Shown here piece after piece: positions 8,996 to 17,942 of a stretch of DNA of 64,000 nucleotides. Numbering within the stretch: position 1 is the first letter of the stretch; every line of letters starts with the position of its first letter. Position numbers and translations under genes: made by a program. This DNA is from Poriferisodalis sp022821985. Its GTDB lineage: Bacteria; Actinomycetota; Acidimicrobiia; Acidimicrobiales; Poriferisodalaceae. The notes beneath the pieces were generated by a model. The model saw only the letters and a program-made list of their open reading frames with translations, had not been told where the DNA came from and made no database searches. The stretch is taken from contig NZ_OZ244781.1 of NCBI RefSeq assembly GCF_965219595.1, positions 2,852,001 through 2,916,000 on the forward strand, written 5' to 3'.

Positions 8996-9192
8996 ATGGA
9001 TTGACAGTGGCCGTTCAGAACCGGCAGGTTCTGAACGGCCACGGCCAGGTGGCCCCGCACGGACGGCAACTCTCCGTATGGCAACTGCCGCCGCCGGTGC
9101 CGCCCAACTTCGACGTCCTGCTCGGCATGGACTTCTTGCGCCTCTTCGAGCTCGTGCTCAACGATCGGACGTGCACATTCACACAGAACTGA
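8992..9192 (+). pseudogene. remnant of a retropepsin-like aspartyl protease
   Basis: A 66-codon frame ending 'LPPPVPPNFDVLLGMDFLRLFELVLND'. That stretch is the C-terminal strand region of retroviral-type aspartic proteases that usually follow DUF5678-type genes. The active-site DTGA segment and the flap are missing, and the N-terminal codons run through a perfect inverted repeat (9007-9042). It is read as a decayed, internally deleted gene. A true 60-residue protein is possible but would lack the catalytic site. Confidence 0.5.
9007..9042. terminator. perfect 16-bp stem-loop downstream of the DUF5678-like gene
   Basis: Arms GTGGCCGTTCAGAACC (9007-9022) and its exact complement (9027-9042) enclose the loop GGCA. 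It begins 12 bp after the stop of the 80-aa gene. No T-run follows, which is common for hairpin terminators in high-GC actinobacteria. It could instead be an RNA-processing hairpin. Confidence 0.6.
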
Positions 9193-9266
9193 CAGGCCAT
9201 GCGGTTTGGCTGTGGGCGTCTCCTTCGCCGGGGTGTGTTGCAGGCAGTTACTAACGTCATCGGAAG

Positions 9267-11429
9267 ATGCGGATTCGGGACTCTGACGTGCAGCGTGTGC
9301 GCGAGGCGACCGATCTTGTCGCGCTCGTCGGCAGGCGGGTGAGCTTGAAGCGAGTCGGCAGCCGCCACATGGGGCTGTGCCCGTTCCACACAGAGAAGAC
9401 GCCGTCGTTCAGCGTCAACGGCGCCGAGGGCGTCTACTACTGCTTCGGCTGCAAAGCCTCCGGCGATGCCATCACGTTTCTGCGTGAGACCGAGCATCTC
9501 GACTTCTCCGACGCTGTCGAGCAACTCGCGGCGGCAGCGAACATCGAGCTCACCTACGACTCTCCCGGCGCGCAGCTCGCCAACCGGCGTCGCAAAGAGC
9601 TTCTCGACTTGCTGGAACGCGCTGCTCGCTTCTATCACGAGCGTCTGTTGAGCAGCCCCGATGCTGGCGAGGCGCGAGCGTACCTGCGACGGCGGGGCTA
9701 CGACCGCGAGACAGTGACCAAGTGGCGTCTCGGCTACGCCCCGCCGCTGTGGGATGCGCTGTGCCGGCACCTCGATGCGCCTCCCGAACTGCTTGCCGCA
9801 GCGGGGCTGGCGTACGCAGACCCGGCTTCTGACTTCTTTCGGGACCGGGTCATGTTCCCGATCTGCGACGCCGGCGGCCGAGTGGTCAGCTTTGCCGGCC
9901 GCATCCTGCCCCGCTCCGGCGAGCCGCCGCCGAAGGGGCCCAAGTACAAGAACACCGCCGGCACAGCCGTCTACGACAAGAGCAAGGTGCTCTACGGGCT
10001 GCACTTGGCCAAGCAGGCCGCCCGCAGTTCCGAGCGAATCGTGGTCTGCGAGGGGAATACCGACGTCATCGGCTGCGATCTGACCGGCATCTCCGAGGCC
10101 GTGGCCACCTGCGGCACGGCGCTCACCAAGCAGCACGCCGAATTGCTGTCGCGTTCCGCCAAGCGCATCGTGCTCGCCTTCGACGCAGACGCAGCCGGGC
10201 AGACCGCCGCTGAACGCGTACACCATTGGGAGCGCGAGTTTGGCCTGGACATCTTCGTAGCGGCGTTCCCGCCCGGATCCGACCCGGGCGACCTTGCAGC
10301 GACCGATCCGCCGGCCCTGCGCAGAGCGCTCGACGAGGCCCAGCCGTTGCACACATTCCGGGCCGAGCGAATCCTGGAGCGCTCCGACCTCGGCAGTCCC
10401 GCAGGCCGCGATCGCGCAGCAGACGAGGCGGCCGAGGTGTTCGCCGTGTACCCGCCGGAGATCCTGCTGGACGGCGATCTCGGGCCGATCGCCGATCGCA
10501 TCCCCATGAACGTCGAGAAGTTCCGTGAGCGCGTCGACGCTGCCCGACACCGTCGGGACGACAGCCTGGCTGCTGAACGGCGACGCGGAGCTGAGCGCAG
10601 CTACGAGGCAGCCGAAAACGGATATGTCGATGATGAGTACGCCGACGGCGGCTACCCCGACTACCCGGGCGGCGACCATGACGATGCCGGTTATCTCGAC
10701 GACGGTTTCTCCCACGGTGATCATGGGAGCAGTCCGAGAACCGGCAGCGGCCGGGACGATGCGCGCAGGCTGCGTCCCCGACGACGCACCGGAGGGCGGC
10801 AGCAACTCGACGGCCGCAAGCAGACCGACCTGGACTTGCGCCTCTTGGCAGCCGCGGCTTCCCCGAATGGCAACGTGCTCGGCTTGATAGCGCCTGAGAT
10901 GTTCGCAACACCTGCTGGGCGCGACGCATTCGCGCGCATGACGGCCGACGAAGACTGGCGCGGCCAAGCGGCCGCCGCCAAGAGCCGCCCGTTGCACAGC
11001 GACTCGTCGGAGAGCGACTCGGCACGCAGCGACCTCGCCGAATCGGGGAGCGATCCGGCGCACGACGACCCCTCCGGGGCGGAAGTCGATCCTGTTGTCG
11101 AGATGCTGGCTGCTGCGGCTGCCGCCGGCATGCAGGTAAGCGCTGAGGAGGCCAAGGGCAGCGTGGCCATGTCCACGGTGCACTTCGTCCGCTCGACGAT
11201 CGACAGCGTCGGCGCAGGCGGCGACGTTCCGAGGACCAAGCTCGACCCAAGCCTTGCTGCGGCTGCGCAACTGGAGTTCCGCCACCAATGCCTGCGATGG
11301 CTGCGCGAACGCCAGCCGGAATTGCTGGACCTCGACAAGCGCATCGGGGCAGTCCAAGCAGTACGGGACTGGCTGTGCTCGCTCGGCGACGCAGAACCGA
11401 TCTATTCAGAGAACCTGGGCGCGGAGTAG
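9267..11429 (+). CDS. dnaG: DNA primase DnaG
   Basis: 720 aa, longer than most DnaG proteins (about 580-640). The N-terminal CHC2 zinc ribbon has C38, H41, C59 and C62 (CPFH ... CFGC). The catalytic core reads 'FRDRVMFPICDAGGRVVSFAGR', and the TOPRIM motifs are EGNTDVIG (the usual EGY has Asn in place of Tyr) and FDADAAGQ. An acidic Tyr/Gly/Asp-rich linker of about 50 residues near 450-500, then an Arg-rich stretch, separates the core from the helicase-binding C-terminus. This linker accounts for the extra length and is probably disordered. ATG 9267 gives the normal MRIRDSDVQRVREATDLVAL start. Confidence 0.93.
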   Translation: MRIRDSDVQRVREATDLVALVGRRVSLKRVGSRHMGLCPFHTEKTPSFSVNGAEGVYYCFGCKASGDAITFLRETEHLDFSDAVEQLAAAANIELTYDSPGAQLANRRRKELLDLLERAARFYHERLLSSPDAGEARAYLRRRGYDRETVTKWRLGYAPPLWDALCRHLDAPPELLAAAGLAYADPASDFFRDRVMFPICDAGGRVVSFAGRILPRSGEPPPKGPKYKNTAGTAVYDKSKVLYGLHLAKQAARSSERIVVCEGNTDVIGCDLTGISEAVATCGTALTKQHAELLSRSAKRIVLAFDADAAGQTAAERVHHWEREFGLDIFVAAFPPGSDPGDLAATDPPALRRALDEAQPLHTFRAERILERSDLGSPAGRDRAADEAAEVFAVYPPEILLDGDLGPIADRIPMNVEKFRERVDAARHRRDDSLAAERRRGAERSYEAAENGYVDDEYADGGYPDYPGGDHDDAGYLDDGFSHGDHGSSPRTGSGRDDARRLRPRRRTGGRQQLDGRKQTDLDLRLLAAAASPNGNVLGLIAPEMFATPAGRDAFARMTADEDWRGQAAAAKSRPLHSDSSESDSARSDLAESGSDPAHDDPSGAEVDPVVEMLAAAAAAGMQVSAEEAKGSVAMSTVHFVRSTIDSVGAGGDVPRTKLDPSLAAAAQLEFRHQCLRWLRERQPELLDLDKRIGAVQAVRDWLCSLGDAEPIYSENLGAE

Positions 11430-11443
11430 TCGGAGGCTAAAGG

Positions 11444-11516
11444 CTCCGGGGGTGGGGCTCGAACCCACGACAAACGGATTAACAGTCCGCTGCTCTGCCA
11501 ACTGAGCTACCCCGGA
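11444..11516 (-). tRNA. tRNA-Asn (GTT)
   Basis: 73-nt cloverleaf on the minus strand. The acceptor TCCGGGG pairs with CCCCGGA, D-arm TAGCTCAG, anticodon loop CTGTTAA with anticodon GTT, T-arm GTGGG-TTCGAGC-CCCAC, discriminator G. CCA is not encoded. Confidence 0.95.
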
Positions 11517-11640
11517 CCGAACGGGCCGCGCTGCGCCCCGAACGTGCGGAGCAACGATACTGAGTCATGGTGCGCCGCTGACGGCGCGGTCGTCCTGTGC
11601 GCGGCCGACATCGTGGTCGTTGTGCACTCCGGACAGTGGG

Positions 11641-11713
11641 TGGGCCGGGTGGGGATCGAACCCACGACCCAGCGATTATGAGTCGCCTGCTCTGACCACT
11701 GAGCTACCGGCCC
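11641..11713 (-). tRNA. tRNA with CAU anticodon, probably tRNA-Ile2
   Basis: 73-nt cloverleaf on the minus strand: acceptor GGGCCGG/CCGGCCC, anticodon loop CTCATAA, T-arm GTGGG-TTCGATC-CCCAC, discriminator A, no encoded CCA. The anticodon arm and variable region (GCAGGCGACTCATAATCGCT) closely resemble bacterial tRNA-Ile2, whose C34 is changed to lysidine by TilS to read AUA. Elongator tRNA-Met is the alternative. Confidence 0.85.
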
Positions 11714-11861
11714 GGCCGCACCGTACCGGCCCAGCGAGCACGACGGTCGCGAGCCAAACGAGGACCCGAGCCGAGAGCAGGGCCGGGTACAGAGCCCGGT
11801 AGCGGGGCTAGTAGGTTTCGCGCAAAGCGCCGCGATGGCGCAGTGGGGAGGAGAATCCACG

Positions 11862-13910
11862 ATGCACACAGCTCACTCGCGGCGCCATGCCGATCAACTC
11901 ACGAGCAGGCGCCGCCGAGGGTCGCGGCGCTCGTTCGGCATTCGGCTGGGCGTGGTGCTCGCCGCATTCGCCCTGATCGCGGTCGCCTGCGGCGGCGGAG
12001 ATGACGGCGGCGACACCGGTGACGGTGCCGCACCGGCGGAGCCGGACACTACTGAGGTTGCTGTCGAAGCGCCCTCCACCACCATGTCCGAACAGGAAGA
12101 AGAGGTGGTCGAGGCTCGCGAGGCCGGCGAGGCTACGGGCGAGGACGTCCGCGAGACCGAGACCGGCCCGGTCCATGGCGGCAAGCTCGTGTACGGCATC
12201 GAGGCCGACTCGGCCAACCCGTTCGTCCACTACGCGACATCGTGTGCCATCAGTTGCCGCATGATCTTCCGTGCCATCACTGACTCGCTGTACATCACCG
12301 ACAGCGACGGTGAGATCGTGCCCCTGCTCGTGGAGTCGGAGGAGCACAGCGACGATTACATGACGTGGACGCTGACCATCCGCGACGGCATCAAGTTCCA
12401 CGACGGCACGCCGCTGGACGGCGAAGCCGTGGCGTACAACATCAACCTCTGTCGCCTCAGCCAGCTCACCGGCCCGGCATTTTTGGGCATCGACAGCGTC
12501 ACCGGCGAAGGCCAGACGGTGACGGTTACGGCCAGCCCCGGCCAGCCTCTGGCGACCGGCGTCGGTCCGGCAGGCCGCGCCGAAGTCTGCGGCCAGATGT
12601 TCAGCCCGGCATGGATGGAAACGCTGCCCAACAACCCGCTGTATGTCTCGCCGGCATCCCCGCTGCCTGAGGCCGCTCGCGAGGCGGCCCTCGCGGCCGC
12701 CACTGGCGATCCATCTGCGCCGGTCGGGCTGGGCGCCTTCAGGTTCGTGAGCTACACGCCGGGCAACGGCAACAGCTTCATCGCTGAGCGCAACCCGGAC
12801 TACTGGCGCGGCCCCAACGGCATCACGGGCGAGAACCTGCCGTACCTGGACGAGATCGAATTCGTGGTGGCAGTGGACATCCAGGGCCGCTCCAACGGTT
12901 TGAAGGCGGGCCAGTTCGACATCATCCACACGGCGAATGCCGATGAGATCGCCAAGTATGAGGGTGACCCCGACTTCGTGCTGCTGCAAGCCAACGACTT
13001 CGGTGAGACCAGCCACAGCCTCATCAATGTCGCGTCGGGCGTGAACCCCGTGCTCACCTTCGTGCGAGGCGGCGACCCCACCGATGCGTCCCAGCTCATC
13101 CAGATGGACCCGCTGGGGCTCAACGCAACCAATCCGTTGGTGCATCTGAGCTGCCGCAAGGCACTCGCGCACGCATTCGACGGCGAGCGCTTCGCCAACG
13201 AGCGGCACCAGGGCTTGGTGCAGGTGGCGAACGGCCCGTTCCCGCCCGGCAGCGTGGGCCACCTGGAAGACTCCGGCTTCCCGACCTACGACGTCGACGC
13301 CGCACAAGCAGAGTTTGAGCAGTGCAAGGCCGACAGCGGCCAGAACCCGGTGACGTTCTCGTTCAACACCACCAACGACGCGTTCAACGTGGAGTCCAAC
13401 GAGCTCATCGCGTCGATGTGGACCGACGCATTCGGCGACGAGCTGGCAGTGACGATCGCTCCCATCGAGCAGGGCCAGTACATCGGGCTTGCACTGGCCG
13501 GCGTGTTCCAGATGCAGGGCTGGCGCAACCACGGTGGCGTCGACCCGTCCGAGCAGTGGTACTGGTGGAACTCGGCGACGGCGAGTCCGGTCAACCCCGG
13601 CGTGCCCGAACTGGCGCTGAACTTCGGGCGCTTCCAGGATCCCGAGATCGACGCGGCCTACCAGGTAATCCGGCACAATCCCGACCCTGAGGCCCGGCGA
13701 GAGGCGGCTGAAGCCGTCAACCGGGCATTCGGCAAGAACGTCTGGAATCTGTGGACCTACTGGACGCTGTGGGGTGTCATCGCCAACCCGCGGGTCCAGA
13801 ACATCACCGATCTGCCCATCCCCGACAACGCTGAGGGCGCCTTCCCGGTGATCTCCGGCAAGCACCACCTGGCGCAGATCTGGTGCACAGACGGGAACTG
13901 CCAGGGCTGA
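11862..13910 (+). CDS. peptide/nickel-type ABC transporter substrate-binding lipoprotein (copy 1)
   Basis: 682 aa from ATG 11862, chosen over 11835 because GGGGAGGAG lies about 9 bp upstream. A twin-arginine-rich n-region is followed by a hydrophobic stretch and lipobox LIAVAC (Cys43), so a lipoprotein on the outer face of the membrane. A low-complexity acidic linker precedes the SBP_bac_5 fold: 'GGKLVYGIEADSANPF', 'WTLTIRDGIKFHDGTPL', 'GLGAFRFVSYTPGNG' and 'FIAERNPDYWRG'. It begins an operon with a paralogue and complete permease and ATPase genes, so it delivers a peptide or similar ligand. Extra cysteine pairs (CAISC, CTDGNC) are shared with copy 2. The ligand is unknown. Confidence 0.88.
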   Translation: MHTAHSRRHADQLTSRRRRGSRRSFGIRLGVVLAAFALIAVACGGGDDGGDTGDGAAPAEPDTTEVAVEAPSTTMSEQEEEVVEAREAGEATGEDVRETETGPVHGGKLVYGIEADSANPFVHYATSCAISCRMIFRAITDSLYITDSDGEIVPLLVESEEHSDDYMTWTLTIRDGIKFHDGTPLDGEAVAYNINLCRLSQLTGPAFLGIDSVTGEGQTVTVTASPGQPLATGVGPAGRAEVCGQMFSPAWMETLPNNPLYVSPASPLPEAAREAALAAATGDPSAPVGLGAFRFVSYTPGNGNSFIAERNPDYWRGPNGITGENLPYLDEIEFVVAVDIQGRSNGLKAGQFDIIHTANADEIAKYEGDPDFVLLQANDFGETSHSLINVASGVNPVLTFVRGGDPTDASQLIQMDPLGLNATNPLVHLSCRKALAHAFDGERFANERHQGLVQVANGPFPPGSVGHLEDSGFPTYDVDAAQAEFEQCKADSGQNPVTFSFNTTNDAFNVESNELIASMWTDAFGDELAVTIAPIEQGQYIGLALAGVFQMQGWRNHGGVDPSEQWYWWNSATASPVNPGVPELALNFGRFQDPEIDAAYQVIRHNPDPEARREAAEAVNRAFGKNVWNLWTYWTLWGVIANPRVQNITDLPIPDNAEGAFPVISGKHHLAQIWCTDGNCQG

Positions 13911-13941
13911 GCACCCACCAGAACGAAGGAGGAGGCGGCAG

Positions 13942-15876
13942 TTGGCGCGAGCGCGTTCGCTGGCAGCAGCGGCAGCGTTCGCGCTGATTGCCGTCGCCTG
14001 CTCCGCTGGTGATGGCGGCGGGGTCTCGGGCACTACACCCGACCCAGCAGCCGATGAAGTCGCGACCACGCTGGAGGAGTCCCAGGCGGAGGTGGTCGAG
14101 GCGCGCGAGGCTGGCGAGGCCACGGGCGAGGACACCCGGGAGCTATCGAGCGGCCCGGTGCACGGCGGCCGGCTGGTGTACGGCATAGAGGCAGACACGG
14201 CGAACCCGTTCGCGCCCTACGCAGCGCTGTGCGCGATCAGCTGCCGCATGATCATGCGTGCGGTCACCGAGTCGATGTATGTCACCGACGCCAACGGCGA
14301 CATCGTGCCGTACTTGGTGGAGACCGAAACGGCCAGCGACGATTTCCTGAGATGGACGCTCCGGATCCGCGACGGCATCACGTTCCACGACGGCACGCCG
14401 CTGACCGGCGAGGCCGTGGCGTACAACATCAACCTGTGCCGCTTCAGCCAGCAGACCGGGCCCGGCTACCTGGGCATCGAGAACGTCTGGGGTGAAGGCC
14501 AGTACGTCTACTACGAGACGTCCATCCCGTTCGCGACCGGGCCCGGTCCCGCATCGAGGGCGCAGGGCTGCGGCTTCATGTTCTCCCCGGCATGGCTGGA
14601 GACGCTGCCCAACAATCCGATGTACACCTCGCCGTTCTCGCCACTGTCAGCCGATGAGCGCACGGCGGGCCTTGCCAGCGCCACCGGCGATCCGTCTGCA
14701 CCGGTGGGGCTGGGGGCGTTCAAGTTCGTGGAGTACACGCCGGGCAACGGCAACAGCTTCATCGCCGAGCGCAACCCCGACTACTGGCGCGGCCCCAACG
14801 GCGTCACCGGCGAGAACCTGCCGTACCTGGACGAGATCGAATTCGTGGTGTCGGTGGACATCGTGGGCCGTTCCAACGGGCTGAGAGCGGGCCAGTTCGA
14901 CATCGTCCACACCTCGAACGCGGACGAGATCGCCAAGTACGAAGGCGACCCCGACTTCGTGCTGCTGCAAGCCAATGACTTCGGCGAGACCAACTTCAGC
15001 CTCATGAACGTGGCATCGGGGACGAATCCGGTACTCGCCGAGCTGCGGGGCCGTGACGAGCCGATCCCGATGGACCCGCACGGGCTCAACGTGGCCAACC
15101 CGCTGGTGCACCTGAGCTGCCGCAAGGCACTGGCGCACGCGTTCGACAGCGAACGATTCGTCAGCGAACGGTTCCAGGGCTTGGTGCGGGCGGCGAACGG
15201 TCCGTTCCCGCCCGGCAGCATGGGCTACTTGGACGACTCGGGCTACCCGACGTACGACATTGATGCCGCACGAGCGGAGTTCGCCCAGTGCAAGGCCGAC
15301 AGCGGCCAGAACCCAGTGACGTTCGGGTTCAACTCCACCAACGACCCGTTCAACGTCGAGTCGAACGAGCTCATCGCGTCGATGTGGCGGGCTGCCTACG
15401 GCGACGAGATCGCGGTGACGATCCAGCCCATCGAGCAGGGTCAGTACTTCGGCCTGGCGCTGGCCGGCCTGTACGAGATGACGGGGCTGCGTGCCCATGG
15501 CGGGGTGGACCCCATCGAGCAGTGGCTCTGGTGGAATTCGTCGACTGCGCTCCCGATCGACCCGACTGTGCCCGAACTGGCCCTCAACCTCGGGCGCTTC
15601 CAGGACCCTGCCATCGATGCCGCGTACGATGTCATCCGCCACAATCCCGACCCCGTGGCCCGGCGTGAGGCGGCTGAGGAGGTGAACCGGGCCTTCGCGC
15701 GCAATGTCTGGAACCTGTGGACGCACTGGACGCTGTGGGGTGTCATTGCCAACCCGCGGGTGCAGAACATCACCGATCTGCCGATCCCGGGCAGCGATGT
15801 CGGTGCGTTCGCCGTGAACGCCGGGGCACACCATGTCGCCCAGATCTGGTGCGATGACGGCGATTGTCAGGGTTGA
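13942..15876 (+). CDS. peptide/nickel-type ABC transporter substrate-binding lipoprotein (copy 2)
   Basis: 644 aa from TTG 13942, preceded by GAAGGAGGAGG. Signal peptide with lipobox LIAVAC (Cys20). It is collinear with copy 1 along its whole length, e.g. 'GGRLVYGIEADTANPF', 'NPDYWRGPNG', 'LPYLDEIEFVVSVDI' and 'VQNITDLPIP', so the two arose by tandem duplication. Differences cluster in the loop around residues 180-200 and near 350-360, where copy 1 has a short insertion, which may mean different ligands. The gap to copy 1 is 31 bp; the permease follows after 48 bp. Confidence 0.88.
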   Translation: MARARSLAAAAAFALIAVACSAGDGGGVSGTTPDPAADEVATTLEESQAEVVEAREAGEATGEDTRELSSGPVHGGRLVYGIEADTANPFAPYAALCAISCRMIMRAVTESMYVTDANGDIVPYLVETETASDDFLRWTLRIRDGITFHDGTPLTGEAVAYNINLCRFSQQTGPGYLGIENVWGEGQYVYYETSIPFATGPGPASRAQGCGFMFSPAWLETLPNNPMYTSPFSPLSADERTAGLASATGDPSAPVGLGAFKFVEYTPGNGNSFIAERNPDYWRGPNGVTGENLPYLDEIEFVVSVDIVGRSNGLRAGQFDIVHTSNADEIAKYEGDPDFVLLQANDFGETNFSLMNVASGTNPVLAELRGRDEPIPMDPHGLNVANPLVHLSCRKALAHAFDSERFVSERFQGLVRAANGPFPPGSMGYLDDSGYPTYDIDAARAEFAQCKADSGQNPVTFGFNSTNDPFNVESNELIASMWRAAYGDEIAVTIQPIEQGQYFGLALAGLYEMTGLRAHGGVDPIEQWLWWNSSTALPIDPTVPELALNLGRFQDPAIDAAYDVIRHNPDPVARREAAEEVNRAFARNVWNLWTHWTLWGVIANPRVQNITDLPIPGSDVGAFAVNAGAHHVAQIWCDDGDCQG

Positions 15877-15924
15877 AGCGATGAGTTCGTGTAAGAACAG
15901 CGCTCGGGGGGAGGCGCGTCCGGA

Positions 15925-17064
15925 ATGATGCAGGCCGTCCGCGACCAGCTTGGGCACATGGTGATCGTGGCGCTCGTCGCCACGATCGCTTGGGCGTGGT
16001 TCTGGCGCCCGCCGTTCAGCTGGACCTTTGCGGTACTGGTCGCCATCGGCATCTCCGGGGCCGCTGTCGCCGATGGGCGCTACGCGCTGCGTCGCATAGC
16101 GAGCGTGATCCCGGTGCTGGTGGGAGTGTCGTTCGTGGTGTTCGCGCTGATGGCGAGCCTGCCCGGCGATCCCGCCATCAACATCCTGGGACCCGCCGCC
16201 ACAGCCGACCAGATCGCGATCGTCCGCACGGAACTCGGCCTTGACGAGCCGTTCTTCAACCGCTATGGCAATTGGCTGGGCGGCGTGCTGACCGGTGATC
16301 TCGGCAGCTCGATCGTGCTGCGAGAGGACATCGCCGACGGCATCTCACGCTCCATGACGCCGACGCTGCAGATCATGGCGTACTCGGTGGTCATCGCCTT
16401 GGCCATCGCCATCCCGCTGGGCATCTGGGCCGGCTACCGGCAAGGCACCAAGACCGACCGGTCCATCAACCACACGATGCTGGGATTCTTGGCCACGCCG
16501 AACTACGTGCTGGCCGTGATGCTCGTGCTGTTCCTGGCGATCGGCGGGCTCAGCGTGGCCGGCAACGAGATCGGATTCCGAGCGCTGCCGGCGGCGCGCT
16601 ATGTGCCCTTCGGCCAGGACGTCGTGCTGCACTTCAAGCACATGCTGCTGCCGTCGCTGTCGCTGGCGATGGGCCAGGCTGCGGTGTTCATGCGCTTGCT
16701 CCGCTCCGACATGATCTCCACGCTGCGACTGCCGTTCATCGACCTGGCTCGCAGCAAGGGGCTGCCGACGCGACGGATCCTGTGGCGGCATGCGCTGCGG
16801 CCGTCGAGCTTCACGCTGCTGACCGTGGTGGGCCTGACGGTAGGCCTGCTCATCGGCGGCGCGTTGATTGTGGAGTTCATCTTCACCATCCCCGGCGTAG
16901 GTGCCTACATCTTCTTGGGCGTGACCCAGCGCGACTTCATCGCTGTGCAGGGGGGCGTGCTGGTGATTTCGACGCTGTACATCGCAGTGCTCACCATGTC
17001 CGACTTCCTGTACTTGGCCTTGGATCCGCGGCTGCGCGGCAGGGAGGTGGGCACTCGTGCGTAA
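15925..17064 (+). CDS. ABC transporter permease, DppB/OppB type
   Basis: 379 aa, integral membrane. It has two extra N-terminal helices (MVIVALVATIAWAWFW and WTFAVLVAIGISGAAVA) before the standard 'YALRRIASVIPVLVGVSFVVF' opening of DppB-type permeases. Family landmarks: 'LPGDPA', 'LGLDEPFFNRY' and the EAA coupling loop 'DLARSKGLPTRRILWRHALRPS'. It forms the membrane channel with the next gene. The N-terminal extension of about 50 residues is unusual for the family; a later start near 16075 would remove it, but codon use before that point looks coding. Overlaps the next gene by 8 bp. Confidence 0.88.
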   Translation: MMQAVRDQLGHMVIVALVATIAWAWFWRPPFSWTFAVLVAIGISGAAVADGRYALRRIASVIPVLVGVSFVVFALMASLPGDPAINILGPAATADQIAIVRTELGLDEPFFNRYGNWLGGVLTGDLGSSIVLREDIADGISRSMTPTLQIMAYSVVIALAIAIPLGIWAGYRQGTKTDRSINHTMLGFLATPNYVLAVMLVLFLAIGGLSVAGNEIGFRALPAARYVPFGQDVVLHFKHMLLPSLSLAMGQAAVFMRLLRSDMISTLRLPFIDLARSKGLPTRRILWRHALRPSSFTLLTVVGLTVGLLIGGALIVEFIFTIPGVGAYIFLGVTQRDFIAVQGGVLVISTLYIAVLTMSDFLYLALDPRLRGREVGTRA

Positions 17065-17887
17065 GCGGCTGGGATTTTTCTTCTGGATAGCGGTCGCGTA
17101 TCTGACTGTGCTCGCGTTCGCTGCGGTGTTCGCCGACATCCTGCCCATCAAGGACCCTGCGGAGACCTTCGCCGGAACGTCCAAGCAGGGACCCAGCCTG
17201 ACGCATTGGTTCGGCAATGACGGCGTGGGCCGCGACGTATTCAGCCGTGTCATCTACGGGGCCCAGGTGAGCCTGGTGATATCGACCGTGGGCACCGTGC
17301 TGGCGCTGGTGATCGGCGGCCTGCTGGGAATGGTGTCGGGCTACTACAGCGGCCGGGTCGACCGCTGGCTCACGGCCACGATGAACGCCTCGCTGGTGAT
17401 CCCGCCGCTGATCCTGTTCTTGGCGCTGGTGCTGTTCCTGGACTCCGAGGCGAGGCGGCGCATCTTCATCTTGGTGTTCACGTTCGTGCTGCTGTCGATC
17501 GCCCCCATCGCTCGGGTGGTGCGCGCCGCCACGCTGTCAATCGCCAATCAGGACTTCGTACTGGCCGCCAAGACCTTGGGAGCGCGTGACGGCCGCGTGC
17601 TGTTCCGCGAGGTACTGCCCAACGTGGCCCCCTCGCTGGTCAGCTATTCGCTGATCATCATGGCCGGTCTGATCGTGGTGGAGGGCTCGGTGGCATTCCT
17701 GGGCCTCAGCGTGCCTCCGCCCACGCCCACATGGGGCGACATGATCAACAAGGGGCGCACAAACCTCGACGTGGCCGCGCACATCAGCCTGATGCCCGCA
17801 ATCGTCATGTTCGTCACGGTGCTGGCGCTCAACTTCGTGGGCGACAAGCTGCAGCAGTACTTCGAGCCTCGGCAGGCTGTGCTGTGA
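17057..17887 (+). CDS. ABC transporter permease, DppC/OppC type
   Basis: 276 aa from GTG 17057, overlapping the upstream permease by 8 bp, typical of translational coupling. One N-terminal helix, then 'HWFGNDGVGRDVFSRVIYGAQVSL', the DppC signature, and the coupling loop 'AAKTLGARDGRVLFREVLPN'. C-terminal 'GLSVPPPTPTWGDMI' is standard. Pairs with the DppB-type protein to form the transmembrane pathway. Confidence 0.9.
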   Translation: MRKRLGFFFWIAVAYLTVLAFAAVFADILPIKDPAETFAGTSKQGPSLTHWFGNDGVGRDVFSRVIYGAQVSLVISTVGTVLALVIGGLLGMVSGYYSGRVDRWLTATMNASLVIPPLILFLALVLFLDSEARRRIFILVFTFVLLSIAPIARVVRAATLSIANQDFVLAAKTLGARDGRVLFREVLPNVAPSLVSYSLIIMAGLIVVEGSVAFLGLSVPPPTPTWGDMINKGRTNLDVAAHISLMPAIVMFVTVLALNFVGDKLQQYFEPRQAVL

Positions 17888-17942
17888 CGGCCGCGCTGCG
17901 AGAGCAGGGCTGTGAGGGCCCGGTTGCGAGGGCGGGCCGGTA

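Noticed and set aside
11641..11713. Initiator tRNA-fMet
   Set aside because: The acceptor has a normal G-C first pair and the anticodon stem lacks the three consecutive G-C pairs of initiators; it fits Ile2 or elongator Met.
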